A DNA stretch of 64,000 nucleotides from Petaurus breviceps papuanus. Lineage: Eukaryota > Chordata > Mammalia > Diprotodontia > Petauridae. The notes below the pieces were generated by a model, which saw only the letters and a list, made by a program, of their open reading frames with translations, did not search any database and was not told the origin of the DNA. Of this stretch, positions 24,201 to 39,200 are shown in pieces (the first letter of the stretch is position 1; each line of letters starts with the position of its first letter). Where the stretch lies: contig JAMXIF010000086.1 of the NCBI GenBank assembly GCA_028583685.1, forward strand, positions 16,418,312 through 16,482,311, written 5' to 3'. Made by a program: the position numbers and the translations under genes.

Positions 24201-27200
24201 TTTTTTTAAGACTTGGGACTACTTGGGCTTTCTTTCAGGCAACAGAGGAAACTAACAGGTAAGGAGACATGAGGATCAGAGAGAGTGGGAACAATTATGG
24301 GTGCAGTCTGCTAGAGGAGACAGAAGGGTATAGGACCAAGTGTACATAGAGAGTGCTATCCTTGGCAAAGAGAAGGACTGCTACCTCTTCATCAGAGACT
24401 AGAGTAGAGCCGGAGAGAATCATGCCTGGTGTCGGGGAACTTGGAAAAGGAGAGGTCATGGTGAATGGTCTCTGCTTTCTCAGTAAGGTCTGAAGTTATG
24501 GCCTTAACTTAGAGGGATGGGAAGGCAAGAGGCATGGGTTACAATATGAGAATAGGGTGGAAACATGTACGAAGTGCTTAGAAAAGAGAGGGCTTTGAGG
24601 AGCATATTCTTTCTTTGATAAGTGATAGGGAGCCACTGGATCTTTTTTAATACTGATGTGATCGGGCAGTATGTTATAAATATTTTTTGGAAAGCAGTTG
24701 TGAAGGTGTTTTGTTTTAAGAGAGTCCCATTCAAAGTCTAAAAGAGAAAGGGATGAGCATATGAGTGTTTTTACAGTTGTATTAGAAAGGAAGAGGAAAT
24801 ACTATGGTGGCGGTGGAATAGACAGGACTTGACATCTGCTTGGAAATGGGGGACCAGGTTGAAGAAAGAGTCAAAGATGAGTCATAGAGTATAAGACTGG
24901 ACAAATGGGAGGATGTCATTCGCAAAAAGGACATTTGGGCAAGGGACAAGTTTTTGGGAGATTTTGTAGTGGAGCCTGTTCAGTTTGAGACTAGTGGCCA
25001 GGTAAAGATCTAGCAACATAATAATAGTGGAAGAAGCACTGGATTTCAAGTTAGAGTTGTTTTTGTATCCTGGCTTTGCCAGTATGTTATCATGGATAAA
25101 TCACTAGCTCTCTGAGCATCACTTTTCTCATAATGTATAAATGAAGAGGTTGGATTCAGTCTCTACAAAATGCAACTTATGCTTTGGGGAGGAGTTAGGG
25201 TTATTTGCACAGAGGTAAAAATTGAAGCCACAGGTATGAATAAGATCTCTCTCTGTGCTCTTTCCTTTAGTGAAGAGGGCCAAGGACATAACATTGGGGG
25301 ACATCTAAGTTTAAGGAATAGGAAGAGGAAGAAGAGATAACAAAGGACACAAAAGGAGTGGAGGTAGGAGAATTAAGATTGCAGTGTCTTGGGATATGAG
25401 GAAGTCAGCAGGGTTCAGTGCTGCTGAAAAGTTAAGAAAAGCTAAAACAGAAAAAAAAGACCATTGGATTAGTTAATAAGGAGTCTACTCTGATGATCTT
25501 GTAGAGAGCAGTTTAAAAGAGTTGGAGGATGAAAGGCATATTAATGGAATTGATTACTGCATGGTTAATGAGTAAGAAGAGGCAGTAGGTAAAAACTACA
25601 AATGTATTTAAAACACTTTATATATCCAAATGTTTAGAAATTTTTCTCCCTAATAATGCATGTGTCAGAAGACAAGGAACAATTGTCAGTGATTTTTAAA
25701 GAGTCTTAATTTAAAATACGATTCTCATTTTAATTACAATTAGTTTGTAGTTGTATTCAGTAGCAAAATGCGGATTAATATGAAAGGGAAACATCAAAGT
25801 AAATTATTTAGTATCTTAAAATGTATCATTTGGGTTGTAAATAAATGTGTGAATCTGAGGATTATTCACAAAATGAGTTTGTAACTTTGATTACTGAATA
25901 ATAATAATAATTTTCTTGCTAATGATTTTATAAGGCATGTATAGGAATGCTAAAAAGTGAATCAACTCCACCTGTGTCTAGGGGTGACAGAATAGTTCAA
26001 TGGAAAGAGAAATAGCCCAGAAATTAAGAAACCTGAGTCCCAGTTCTTATCTCTGACCTTTTGTTACCTATATTGTGGGATATAGGGTATGTTCAGGGAG
26101 GACTAGTACCTCGGGCATGAAGGCTGCTGACACCTTTTCAGGGTTACATCTTTGGTGTCCACCTGATTCACCAAACCTTTCACCTGTAGCATGCACAGTG
26201 ACCAAACCCCAGTAAATCATTTCAGCAGATAAGTTGAGGGTAATTGAGGGATCTCAGACCCTCTGGTGAGTTAGGGGGTTGTTGTCTACTCCAAGCATGT
26301 GAAGACTTCTCCAGGTGGAATGGGCAAATGAGAATAGTTTGTTCCAGCAGCCATGAAGGTGGCTGAAGCAGGTGCTGTGGAGGGCTTAGAATTTAGTCAG
26401 ACTTCAAAGATACTAAGATCATCCTCAGTATCCTGAGCTATCACCAGCCACAAGTCTTGCCACTAGACTTTGCTCACTCTGAAAGAGAGTGAGGCTGATG
26501 ATTTTGTACAACTTGGCTTCACTTAAGTCCAGTTTATGAGCATATCAAAAGATATCACCTGTACTGTTACCAGTTTTACCTGTCTCAGAGTCCTGTGGCA
26601 ACAGGCAAGTGACAAAGCAGCAGATGCAGATAAACTGGGAGCTGTAATCACAATCCTGTACACAAGCAGAAAGGTCATCTTGTCATTGGAAACAGCAGTG
26701 GGATTTGGCAGCCCCTTGTGTGTCTGAGCAGCCTATTTTAAGAACTGCCTAACATGAGGAAGGTGCTAGAAAAGGTGCCTTAAAAAATTGTCTGTTCCAC
26801 CCAACCCTGGCCTTTTTTACTGCAGCAGACGGATCTGTGACGGATGCTGTGACCAACACCCTGCTCCCCCCCAAAAAATGTACAAAAACTTCTGCAAAGA
26901 TGACTTGGTACATGAAATGGGTGCATACTTATGGACAACAAGATGAACAGCTCTTGTTGCTAGAGAACTCAGCAGGTATCACATCCGATAGCAGCCCTGA
27001 GTGAAACAAATCTGGCAAATAAAGGTCAGCTTACCAAAGTTAGAGCTGGATACACGTTTTTCTGGAATGTCCTCAGTGAAGGAGAGCATTGTGAAGCTGG
27101 CATAGGTTTTGTAATAAAAAAGTCAACAAGCTCGTATACCTACCAAAAAGAGTGAACAGGGCAGCCAGGTAGCACAGCGAGTAAGAGCACCGGCTCCAGT

Positions 27201-30200
27201 GTCAGGATGACCTGGGGATCAAATCTGGGCTCGGATATTCAGCACCACACCCAGAAATAACTGGCCATGTAACCTTGAGCAAGTTACTTAACCCCGATTG
27301 CTTTAAAAAAAAAAAAAAGAGTGAACAACAGACTCATGACAATGCAACTGCCACTTGCAAGAAAGTGGCACACGTTGTCAGTGTATATACATCTACCATG
27401 ATGAACCCTAATGAGATCAAAGAAAAATTTTATGAAGACCTGGAGACCTTCGTCATTAGTGTGCCAAAAGAAAACAAGCTTATAATTCTGCGTGACTGAT
27501 GCAAGAGTAGGCACAGACTACCAGACGTGGAATGGAGTCAGAGAAATCAAGTCAGAAACAGCAGCAGCAGTGGCCACTTACTACTGGAGACTTGTGTGTC
27601 TCATGACTTTCTCATCACCAACAGCTTTTCATTTACCTAAATGCAAGAAAACTTCATGGATGCACCCTTGCAGCAGACGTTTGCATTTAATAGACTGCTG
27701 TGTGCCAGGCACTGTGCTAAGCACTGGAGATACAAAGAAAGATATAAGACAGACCTTGTCCTTAAAAAGCTCGCAGTTTAGTGGGGGAGACAATATGTAA
27801 AAATAAGCTATAAACCAGGGACAGGGGTGGTAGCTGGCACAAAGGCATAATGAAAGTTTCGTAGTGGATTCCATCTTGCGGAATGATTAGTTTCTAGAGA
27901 TGAAGTCCGGGAGGGCAGGCAGGTGAGAAATGATACAAATTTCTTCAGTGCTGTCAAATATAGAGAATCAGGGAAGAGCTCCAGATGTTTACCCCCTCCC
28001 TTTCCAACCAGAGGAAGGAAAGGACCTCATGAGTGGGGGTGAGAATGGGGAGGGCTTTGGTGAGGAGGAGTGAATTTCAAAGTTATTAGAACGATGGGTT
28101 TCTGGAGATGATACAGTCTAGGAAAGTAGCCAGGTGGGAAATGCTAAGTGGTCAAAGGATACAAATAGGTAGTTTTCAAAGAAAGAAACCATGTTATCAA
28201 TAACCATATGAAATAATGCTCATCACTAATAAAGGAAACTCAAATTAAAGCAATTCTAAGATTGTACCTCAGACCAGTCAGGTTGGCAAAGGTAAAAAGG
28301 AAAAGACAGATATTGGTGGGTCTAGAAAATAAGCACATTAATAAATTAGTTGTGAAGCTGTCACTAGGTCTAACCATTCTGGAAGCAGTTTGAAAGCATT
28401 AGCAAAAAGTCACTAAACTGTACATATATATCCTTTACCCAGGCATACCACTACCAGGCTTATATTGAAGAGAACAAAAAGAGGAAGGGCCCATATATAC
28501 AAAATTTTTATAGCAGCTCTTTTCTTAGTGGCAAAGAGCTGGAAACTGAGGAGGTGTCCATCAGTTGGGGAATGGCTGGACAAACTTGGTATTCATTTCC
28601 CACCAACTGCACTGATAGGTTTCTATTCCACCATCATCGTGGAGGTTGTGTTGTAGACAACTCCCATTGCTGGCTAAGTATCCAGGGTAGAATGTAACCC
28701 CCTCTTCCCTCTCACCAGTTGTTTGATCCCATACCCTTCTAGGGTCATCCCTGGGGTAAGGCCACTTTGGAGACTACTGCCTCAGACATTCCAAACTCAG
28801 TATGCCCAAAAGGGAACTTGTCTTCTCCCAAATCCAACGCTCCCGATAAGGGTAAGTAGTGGAAAAAGACGGAAAGCTAGAACAGTGCTATTGGTATCCC
28901 CTAAATATTCTACCCTGTTCATACCTCAGAGAGATCAAGGAAAGAAAAAGGACTCATATGTGTGGTGTCAAAGAAATGCGAATCAAATTATGCTAAGTGA
29001 ATATAATGAACTGTTCTTGTGCTGTATCAAATGATAAAGATAATGACTTGAATTAAATCTAGAAAAATGCATATGAACCAATGCAGAGTAAGCAAAATAA
29101 GAATTGTCTATTTTCCAAATGAAATACAAGTGAATCAATTACTTCTTCTGTATTGTCTTCCCTTAATATCAAACATAAATCGAAATTGACTGTATTTGAG
29201 GTGAATCCAAAATAAAGATACCAAAATAGGAGACAGGGACATTAGTTTTAAGTTAAAAGGTTCATTCCCAGATAAATGTGTAACTGCCATTAAACTCTTT
29301 GTTCTATTTTAAAGAGTTTGACTGCAGGGTGGGTGCTATTCACCATGCCACCTAGCAACCCCTAAAAGTAGATCTTTTTAGAATTATTTGTTCAAAATAA
29401 AATGTCCTTTAAAAGCAGCTTCCAGTGAAAAGCATTCTCATTGACTTAGCATTTCATATAAGCTTTTAAATAAACATTATGATTTTCAGGGTAGTTGGTA
29501 AAGAAGCAGGCAAAGTGAGAACAGTGTTATGGTATATTTGGTTGAAACATCTAAGGCAATAGTTTATTCACTTTATGAAAGTCAATTTAACTGAAATTTT
29601 GTGCTTGGGTCTTTTCTTATAAAAATTATACCATTTTATTTCCAGGAAAGTTTTAAGTTTCTTTTGGTAAAAGCAAGGTTAAAATTCTTCATATCACAAT
29701 TCTCATAAGTTTTTCGAAGTCCTGGTATTTGTCACAAATTTCTATTTTCATATCTTAATATGAAGATAATAATAGGTCAAATATTTTATCTAGGTAGTTC
29801 ACCTTTGAAATATGTTTTATAGATTTAATCTGGTGAATAGGGAGGTTAGTTCATCTCTTGAGGGAGTCTTTAACTCTCTACCACTCAGGATATAGAAAGG
29901 AAAAAGTGCTAGACCTATGCTTTCCGTAGTTTAGGTTCAAGTTGTCTGTTGATGCAGACTGGCTCTTTCCCTGCAGCTTACAGTTTTACATGAGAGGTCT
30001 GAATCTTAGAGTAGGAGTTCTTAACCTTTTTTTTTTTTGTCATAGACCCCCTCATCCGTCTGGTGAATCTTGTGGGGCCTTTCTCAGAACATTATTTTTA
30101 AATACACAAAGTATTTAAGATTACAAAGGAAATCAGTTATATCAAAGCATTTTTCTTAAACATGTTTACAGACCCCAGGTTAAGAAGCCTTGCTTTAGAA

Positions 30201-33200
30201 AGTTGGCTACTTGCCTATTGCCAGTATATGTCAGAAGCAGGGCTGGCATATGGCTTCCAGGCCATCTCTGTATCCAGTATGTCACGCTACATGTCTGGTT
30301 AGTAGCTATTATTACATTAGAGCTAGTAGCTATTACTATAGAAAGCCAAACCAAACTTAGTACTAACTAGTCTTCTAGTGTTATGAACACACCCTCAAAA
30401 CAAATGTATCGGTAACTTAGCAAAACCCAGAAACATCAGTGCTACAGTGTATTTGATCCATATACAGAGAGGACAGAAGATTGATTATCCTTCAGGTTGA
30501 ATTTACTAGTGAATATCATGGCCTTTATGCTCTCTTCCATTTTGATGTTACTGCTGTAAAGAGAGCATAAGTACTAGGAGGTTCTTTGTTGAAAAGTGAT
30601 CTGCTGATACAGAAGTACTAGAAATGTAAATTAGTTATTAGTTATCTGAGTTCACAGTATTTCCTAGGACAGTTGCTCTTTCTGTATCATAATTTCAGCT
30701 CTTGTTAATGAAGTATTCTCTTTTTTTAACCACAGGATTTGGATCTAGAAGAACATAAAGCATCAAATAGTTTGAATTGTCTTACCACCAATGTCGAACA
30801 TATAAACTGTATTGAAAGAGAAGAATCCACAAATGTGAAAAAGAAAGCCAAAGTAGATAATCATAATAAAAATAGTCCTTTGAAGTTTGCAGATACAGAT
30901 AGCAAAGATAATGTAGACTCGCATCTTAGTGTGAATGTCTATGATTTGGCTTTATTTAAAGAAGACAAAATAGTAGAGACTGACAGTGAGCCTGAAGAAG
31001 GTGAGATTACAGACTCTCAGACTGAGGACAGCAGTGATGTCACTAGTGAAGACAATGTTACTTCAGCAGACACTGAAGATGAAGGTGAGTTAATGATCTT
31101 TGCGTGTAACTAATTTAAACCATTTTCTAAAAAACTAATAATTGTAAGGGAGCAAACTAGAAAAAGCTTATAACTCAAATGGTATGCCTGCATAAAAATG
31201 GTTTTAAAATATCAGCATAGGTTTTTAATGTCTATTTTAATCTAAACATAATGATTTGTGTTTTTTCACTCATTTATTTTTTAAGGGGTATTTAAATACT
31301 TCTAAAAATATGTGATTTGCTCATTGTGGAGACAGATGCAGATTACAGACCCTGTTACAGACCATAATATTAAGTTACTAACTATTCCTTTAGTAAGCAT
31401 TTAATAAGCACCTACTGTGTGCTGCCAGGCCCTCTGGTAGCACTGAGAAGACAAAATAAGACAGTCCCTGCCCTCAGGGAGCTCACAGACTAATAGAAGA
31501 GACAGCATGCAAACAAGTAAGCTATGTATAAGATAAATAGGAAATAATCAACAGAGGGAAGGCACTTGAATTAACAAGGGTTGGGAGAAGCTTCCTGTTG
31601 AAGGGTGGGATTTTAGCTGGGACTTCAAGGAAGCCAGTAGGCAGCAATGGCTGAATCAGATCATCACCTGGTGGGAAATCCTCTTTTAGGAAAAAAGGAG
31701 GGGAAATAAGCATTTATTAAGCATCTCCTGTGTGCCAGGCACTGTGCAAAGGGATTTACAAATACTTCATTTGATCTTCACAGCATCCTTTTTGAAATGG
31801 GTACTGTTATTATCCCTATTTTACAGTTGTGGAGACAGGCAAATAGATTAAGTAACTTACCAGGGGTCACACAACTATTAAATTGTCTTAGGCCAGATTC
31901 AAGGTTTTCTTCAGTGCTCTTCCTACTGTGCCACCTACTTTCCTCACAACAACCCCAGGAGTATCAGTAATCCTGTTTTATAGATAGGAAACTAAAGCTC
32001 ATAGAAATTGAGTCATTTACTGAAGGTGACACTGACACTGTCAGCTTCTCTCTAAAGCAAAAGCTTTCATCTAGTCTTGGAGTCATCTGTAACCTTGGGT
32101 ATGCTCACTTCAGTTGCATGCATTGTAAAATAAATTAGTTTTGAAAATTTAGTGCCAAAAATTATGTGTTAAAAATCCTCATTTCTTATTTTCTTTTGTT
32201 TATATCAACTCACTGAAAGTATAAAAAAATGATTTAAAAGTTTTTAATATTTTCATTCTTCATTAATTTTTTTCTGTTTTCTTTCATAAAGGATGAATTA
32301 CTTTAAAAGCTTAAATGTTTAAAACAATATGATAAAATGTATACTTGAAATTCTTTCAAGCCTCAAGGTCTAAAACGATTTAAGAAAAAATTTCATGATA
32401 TTGAAAATTTTATTAATTAATCTCATTCCTTTTAAACTAATAATTGCCCTCTATTTTTTCTTTCTTTTTGTTCTGGGTTACAGAGGAAGAAAAAATTTGG
32501 CCTCCATGTATTAGAGTCATTGTTATTAGATCACCAGTACTGCAGACAGGTTCACTTTTTATTATCACAGCTGTAAATCCAGCTACAATTGGAAGGTAAA
32601 ATGTCTTAATATCGCTCATCTTAAAGAATATTAAAATTTGTTCACGCTTAATTGTCTGTATATGGGTTGTCCAGGATAAACTTACCAAGGCTTTTTTATC
32701 TTAGCACTTTTGTGAACTACTTACTGCTCCTTTTCCAATTTATGCTGATACATGTTCACAAATTCTAACTGAATTTAAATATTGTTCTAAGTAAACATAA
32801 GTGGGTAAATCACCACTGTGTGTATACACACACACAGACACACAGAGCACATAAGCACACTAAGCATTCTATATAAATTTGTTTAGGAAATTTTTTTAAA
32901 TTTAGTTATGGTTCTTTATTAATATGGATAGTCTAGAAATTACTGTATAACTGAATGAAGACAAGGAAATTTGGCACTGTAGGATTGTCATCTTACAACA
33001 TTGTAGGTTGCCAAATATGTAAAAGTAATTGCAGTTCATTTATTGAACTCTATAAAGTGCCTCAGGCAACTATTTTTACACACCTTAAATTTCAGGTCCT
33101 TAAGGTGGAGGGATAGGAATAGGTCAGAACACAGTGGATTTGGCCATATATCAGATGGAAAAAATACTTAATTGCTTGAGGTCTTATTAGTTTTTGCCTC

Positions 33201-36200
33201 TACAATAAAATGCTCCTTTGTTTGATTTTTTTTTTAAAGCTCTTCACAATCCAGCTATAGACTGCCTGTTCAAGTTCATTGCACATTACTCTTTTTATCT
33301 GTGTTCCAGCCAAGCTTCACCACTTGTTGTTTGGTATTCATAAAATCATTTCCTGTTTTCTGTGACTTTTCACAGGCTGTCTTCTGTGCTGGAATGTGTT
33401 CCCCCTCCCCTTCACTTCTTAGAATCCATGGCCTCCTCAGTGCCACCTTCTACAGCAAGCCTGTTCTCAGTAGTCCAGTTATAAGTGCCCTTCCTCCTTC
33501 CCCCATTACTCCCCCTTTCCCTTCACATGTGCACGCACACAAGTATGTATATGTGTTTATAGTGTATGATTTTAAATTCAATTCAGTAAACATTTATTAA
33601 GTACCTGCTATGTGCCAGGCACTGTGGTAAGCACTGGGGGTACAAAAAGAGACCAAAGGCAGTCCCTATCTTGAAGGAGTGAAATCAGACATGGAAGCAA
33701 ATAAATACAGAGCAAGCTGTGTACAGAATAAATAGGAAATTATTAACAAAGAAGAAGCACTGGAATTATGAGAGGTTAGGAGGTTTCTTGTGATAGGTGG
33801 AATTTTAGTTACAATTTAAAGAAAGCCAGGGAATAAGTAATCAGAGCAGAGGAGGGAGGAGGGTTCTGGGCATAGAGGCCCCAGAGAGAATGCTTGGAGA
33901 TGAGAAAGGAGAGCCAAGATGTGGCTTGTTCATGGAACAGCCACAAGGCCAATATCGCTGGATTGAAGAGTATGTGTTGGGGAGTAAAGGTGTAAGCATA
34001 TTGGAAAGGGATAAGGGGGCTAGTTTAGGAAGAGCTTTTAACACCAAACAGATCTTAAATTGTTCAGAATACCCTCACATACACATACAAACCCCAAGAA
34101 TAAAAGCTCCTTGAGGGCTGGGAGTGTTTTGTTGTTTTTGTCTTTGTAGCACAGGACCTAGTAAAATGCCTGGCTCTTAGTAAGCAACTAATAAATGCTT
34201 ATTGATTGACTGAATTAATTAGAAGAGGTCATTTGCTAATTCCAGTAGCCTGAAAAATTAAAGCATTTTCAAAAAAGGCACTAGTCACTTCTTAGTCTTT
34301 TCTCAAAGCATGTTATTTTTGTAGTTTTTATGTTTAGTAAATGACAGAATAAATGGTTTCCTCTTTTTCATTATGTTTAATTTATATGCAAATTACTGTC
34401 ATAAATTTGTACAGAAACACAAGATCTGTAGCAATAAGTAAGCACATGGGCCTTTTGATACTTTATCCAAGTGGCTATGTGACCAGATGGGATTTCCTAG
34501 TTAATCAAGTAGACCCACCTCCTCCAGGTGTTTGACCTACTATGGTTTAGCTTGGTTTGGGTTCTTATGTAGTGGAGAGCTCTAAGAAGTCGTAAAGTCA
34601 GTGCTCAAGTGTATGAGTAAATCTGTCACTTTGTAGTTATTCAGAAAGCAATTTAAGGAAAAAATTAGTATTTGGTAAACTCTTGTTTGCATGATTGCTT
34701 CTGTAGTTATAGTATTTACTTCAAAAAGAATGGCACCAAATTTAAGGTAAAATACCCGCCATTATTTTTTTGCAGCATAGAAAAAAAAATGTATACTATG
34801 TATGTGATCTAGGTAAAGCACCGACTTTAAAAGATTTTTAAATTGGGAAAATGAACTTACCATTCACAGCTCTTTTATTCCTTAGACTCAGGGCCCAATA
34901 AAGAGAACCAAAGAAATGAAGTTGCCAGGTCATAGCTGTTAAATAATTTTTTCTTGATGTAAATTGTAAGGAACAGGAAAGAGAGCATGCAGAACCAAAT
35001 ATTAATACTTTATTTTTTGGTCTTCATGATGATATAGCCAAAGGGTCACAGTCTCAGGAGAGAAGCATAGAGTTTACTCTCAGAAAATTCTTTCAACCAT
35101 TTGGAAAAGGCTTATTGACCTGCTTGTTGGCTGGGTACTCTAAGAAGACCTGAAAGGTTATTAAAAAAAACAAATCTATATTGCAGAAATTTGAATTTGC
35201 TAACCAATGAGAGCAAATTCTTCCTTAGCATGCTAATAAATCTCTTTACCTTGTATTTGACCTCCTGTTTTTGACTCACTGTCATTAAATATCTGCTGAT
35301 GGTATGCCTTTCTTAAGATTTCTCCAGTAATTCCTACCTTTGGAATGCATTACACCAAAAATGAAATATATTTGACAATACCTTTTATCATTTACTGGCA
35401 CTTTTAATATCCTAAACTAGACAATACCCTTCTCAATCAGTCTCCTGATATGTCTTGACTTCACCTTTTTTGTATCTGTAGTTTGTACTCTCAGCCTCAA
35501 AACAGAAACACGTAAAGAGAACATGAGACTTTTCTTTTAATGGTTTCCAGAGACTGGAGGACTTTATTCCTTTAATTTCTGTACTTTTTAAGGACTAATT
35601 TCTGGCGTCAATGCAGTCTCCCTTTCCTTCCAGCTGCAGCTCATAGCTAACTGGATCCAAGGAGAATGAGTTGTGATCATACATAAGATAGCTTCACATT
35701 TTTCCATTGGGAAGGATAATCTAGCTTATTCTTATTTCAGATTTTATATAGTGCCTCAATCTTAAATGGTCTTAAACAATAGAATTCACCATTGTACATA
35801 TAATGAAAATGAGGATTTATTCAACAGACGTGGGACAATTAATTCAGAGTTAGTACAAAGATAAGGTTTCCCATATTTAGCTTTATTGTATGTTCATTGG
35901 TTGCTGATTATTTTGGGTTAGATTAACCAAAGAATTTTCTATTAGGAAATTCAGAACAGGGTTAAAGGTATAATATAATCTGTATTAGGGTTCTCAGGAT
36001 TGATAAGAATGAATTTCACATATTTGCACTTCCTCAAAATTCCACTTTCATTCTATAAATGGTATAGTTATATATGGCTGAAAAATTTTTGTATTTAACT
36101 TTCCAGAGAGAAAGACATGGAGCATACACTCCGAATTCCTGAAGTTGGTGTCAGCAAGGTAAACTTTAACTGAAAAAAATAATCCTTTCCCCATGTCTTA

Positions 36201-39200
36201 AAGTAAAGTTAAGCTGTTGAACTTTTCTTATGTGAGCTCTGGTTCTTTTTGTTTTGTTTTCTTTTTATGACTAATTACTAGTAGAACATTTGTGGTTGGG
36301 TGTGGGATTTTGTTTTGTTTTTTTCATTTTGCTGAAAAATTATTTTATTAGAATGAAAGTAGTAACATTTTTCTGTTCACATACATAATAAAGTCCTTTT
36401 AATCACAAGGTGAATGAACTTCACCTGTTATCTTTTTCTTTCATTTAAAGCAGAGTGAGGCACACCAAGCCTTCACTTTTATTTCATCCAGGCCTTGTAA
36501 GTCACTGGTTTTATAGCACAAGTAAAATTTTTCTGGCTAATGGGCTGCTGTCACTTCCTCTGAAGGAAGATTTTAGGATAGAATGAAAAGTTAGGCTGAA
36601 TAGCTAGTGAGCTAATTAGAATTTCACAGGGAAGTAATGAGGCAGGAACACTCTGAAGTTCAAGACATTTATACTTTAGAAGCTTCTGAGTCTACCTCTC
36701 ATTTCTTTATTTATTTCACCCTTTCTTTTTCTGTGTTTATCTTATCTTCCTCTCATTTGTTTTTCTCTTTCTCCTTTGACTCCACTCTTTTCCCCCTTTT
36801 TCTTTCTCCCTATTTCCTCCTCAGCTATAACAGGAAAAAAATATGAAATTGAAGTATCTGTACTGTGTGTGTGACTGTAAACACTACATATGTAAAATAG
36901 TTTTCCTTTTGTTAATTTTAAAGCCAAATGAGCTTAATCTGTTATGCCTTCTGCCTTCCACCTCTCATCCCCCAAATGAAACCACAGACACTCCAGAATG
37001 AACTAAATGACCATATTGCTTAAATATTTTCTAGCTACACTAAAATGTGGCTTCTTTGAAAGGAAAAAAAAATATTCAGACATACTTGAAAAAATAACAT
37101 ATACTGTATGTCATATACAGACTTTATATTAATCAGATTTGGAAAGAAAGTACAGCATGTATTTGCACCAGCATGGTAAATTGTTTTTTTATTCATTGTG
37201 GCCCAGTTTTTTTTAAAATCCATACTAATCTAAAGTAGATAAATCTAGGGGTATTTTATCTTTAAAATTAACATGTTCAGAGACATATAGCAATGGTCTG
37301 AAACAACATCATTTCACAGAGGTCACATTCATTTAACAGAATTTTTTTATTTTCTTTACTTCTCAAGTTTCATGCAGAAATTTACTTTGACCATGAGTTA
37401 CAAAGTTATGTTCTTGTGGATCAAGGCAGTCAAAATGGTACAATTGTTAATGGAAAGCAGATTCTTCAGGTGAGTATTTTTATGTTAATCACACACCTAC
37501 ATATATTGTTAAAACTAAACCTCATAACTCTCTCTAAAAGCTATAACATTTATAGATCATCTTGTTCCTCAGCTCAAAATTCTTCATAGGTTCCATTTTG
37601 TCTGCCAGTTAAAATTCATAGTCCTTTACCCAACTTTGAATGCAGTTTGCTACAACTTTCCCCTCCCCCCCCATGCTATTCTATGATGAAGCTAGACTGT
37701 TTTGTTCCCTAAACATGTCCTACCCTTTTGTTCCTGGATTTCCTTCCCACCCATTCTCTAAGGACAGAGTCATTTCATCCAGGCTTCTTTTTCTTCCTTT
37801 CTTTTTTTTTTTTGGAGGGGGAAGGTAGGGCAGTTGGGATTAAGTGACTTGCCCAAGGTCACACGGCTAGGTTTGTGTGTGTGTGTGTTAAGTGTCTGAG
37901 GTCAGATTTGAACTCAGGTCCTCCTGACTCCAGGTCCAGTGCTCTATTCACTGCGCCACCTAGCCACCCCCAGGCTTCTTTTTTCTGATCCCTTTCTGTC
38001 AGTAACTTTCCCTCCAGAAGTCAGAGGTCCACCCTACCACTACCACCATCCCCTAAAAGTTTGTTTTAATTATCTATTTGTGTGTCTTATCTCCTCCTGT
38101 TAGAACAAAGTCTCCACAAGGGCAAATATCTAAACTTCATCTCTTCTATACCACTTGGTATAGTGTTTTGAGCACAATGAGTGCTTAATAAATCTTTGAT
38201 GAATTGAGATGACTATATCAGTGGAAAGACAGCTGTATTTGTGGGTCAGAGGAACTGTTTTCTAATCTTGATTCTGCTATTTATTATCTCTATGGTTTTG
38301 GGTCATTTCACTTCAATGAGTCTTAGTTTCTTCATCTACAAAATGAAGGTGTTGAACTAGACAATCTTCCAGCTCTGAGATCTGTGATTATGACCAAAGT
38401 TCATGTCTTTTCTCCTCATGTGGCCTGGGGAAAGTAAATTAAGTGACCCCCCCATAGCTTGCTAAGACAGTCACAGAATGGTTGCCAATCTATGTTTGTT
38501 GAGGGAATTTCCTGTGCCAGTTAAATCATAGGTCTGAACCAAGAATTAAATGTTTATTATAAAATTTGGTATAGGTCATTTATTCAGGAGTGAAGTGCAA
38601 ATCTTTTGTGTACATATATGTAAGCTATTAACATAATTCTAGGTTCAATCATTGATTTCTCTTCATCAAGCTTAAATATATTGTGACTGGTGTGTTATCA
38701 AGGGGAAAGCTTTAGAAATCAACTTCACATGCCCCTCCCAGCAATTACTTGTATCATTAGATTTCTAATGATAAATTTAGTTTTTTTCCTTACATATAAT
38801 TAGATCTGGAAATTATATATAGGATATTGCCTTGCAACAAAAATCTGAGACCTCCAGACTTTTGGGTTAAAATGAAATTGTTAAAGTAAATATATTGATT
38901 GCCAGGAGTAATGTTTCTATTCTAGGAGGACTCATATTGCTTTAGAACAAGGATGTCAAACTCAAGAGAAACAATTCCTGTGGGCAGCATATTGACTTAG
39001 AAAACCACTGATTAACATTATCTCTGTGTATTCTACTTTTATTTATTTTGTTAAACATTTCCCGATTACATTTTAATCTGGTTCTAGTGGCTGAAGAGTT
39101 TGACACCTTTGCTTTAAGATTAACAAGTAAAAAGATATGCTTTGAGCTCAGGAGACAAAATGCAGGCCTGTTGTATGAACCTCCCCAACTGCTGTCTTCT

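Larger units (their letters stand above)
22195..24480 (-). mobile_element. L2-type LINE (CR1 clade), long antisense copy with stacked 3' ends
   Basis: Two L2 3' termini occur at the left (22230-22520 and 22530 onward, aattgcttactgcatgccag). Then the reverse-transcriptase part follows on the minus strand. For example ccctgtgggacacccactga near 23484 is the antisense of VPQGSVLG-type coding, and atcatctgcatggagatgat is the region of YADD. Two SINEs are nested at 23701-24014. Its reading frames are heavily broken. Confidence 0.85.
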
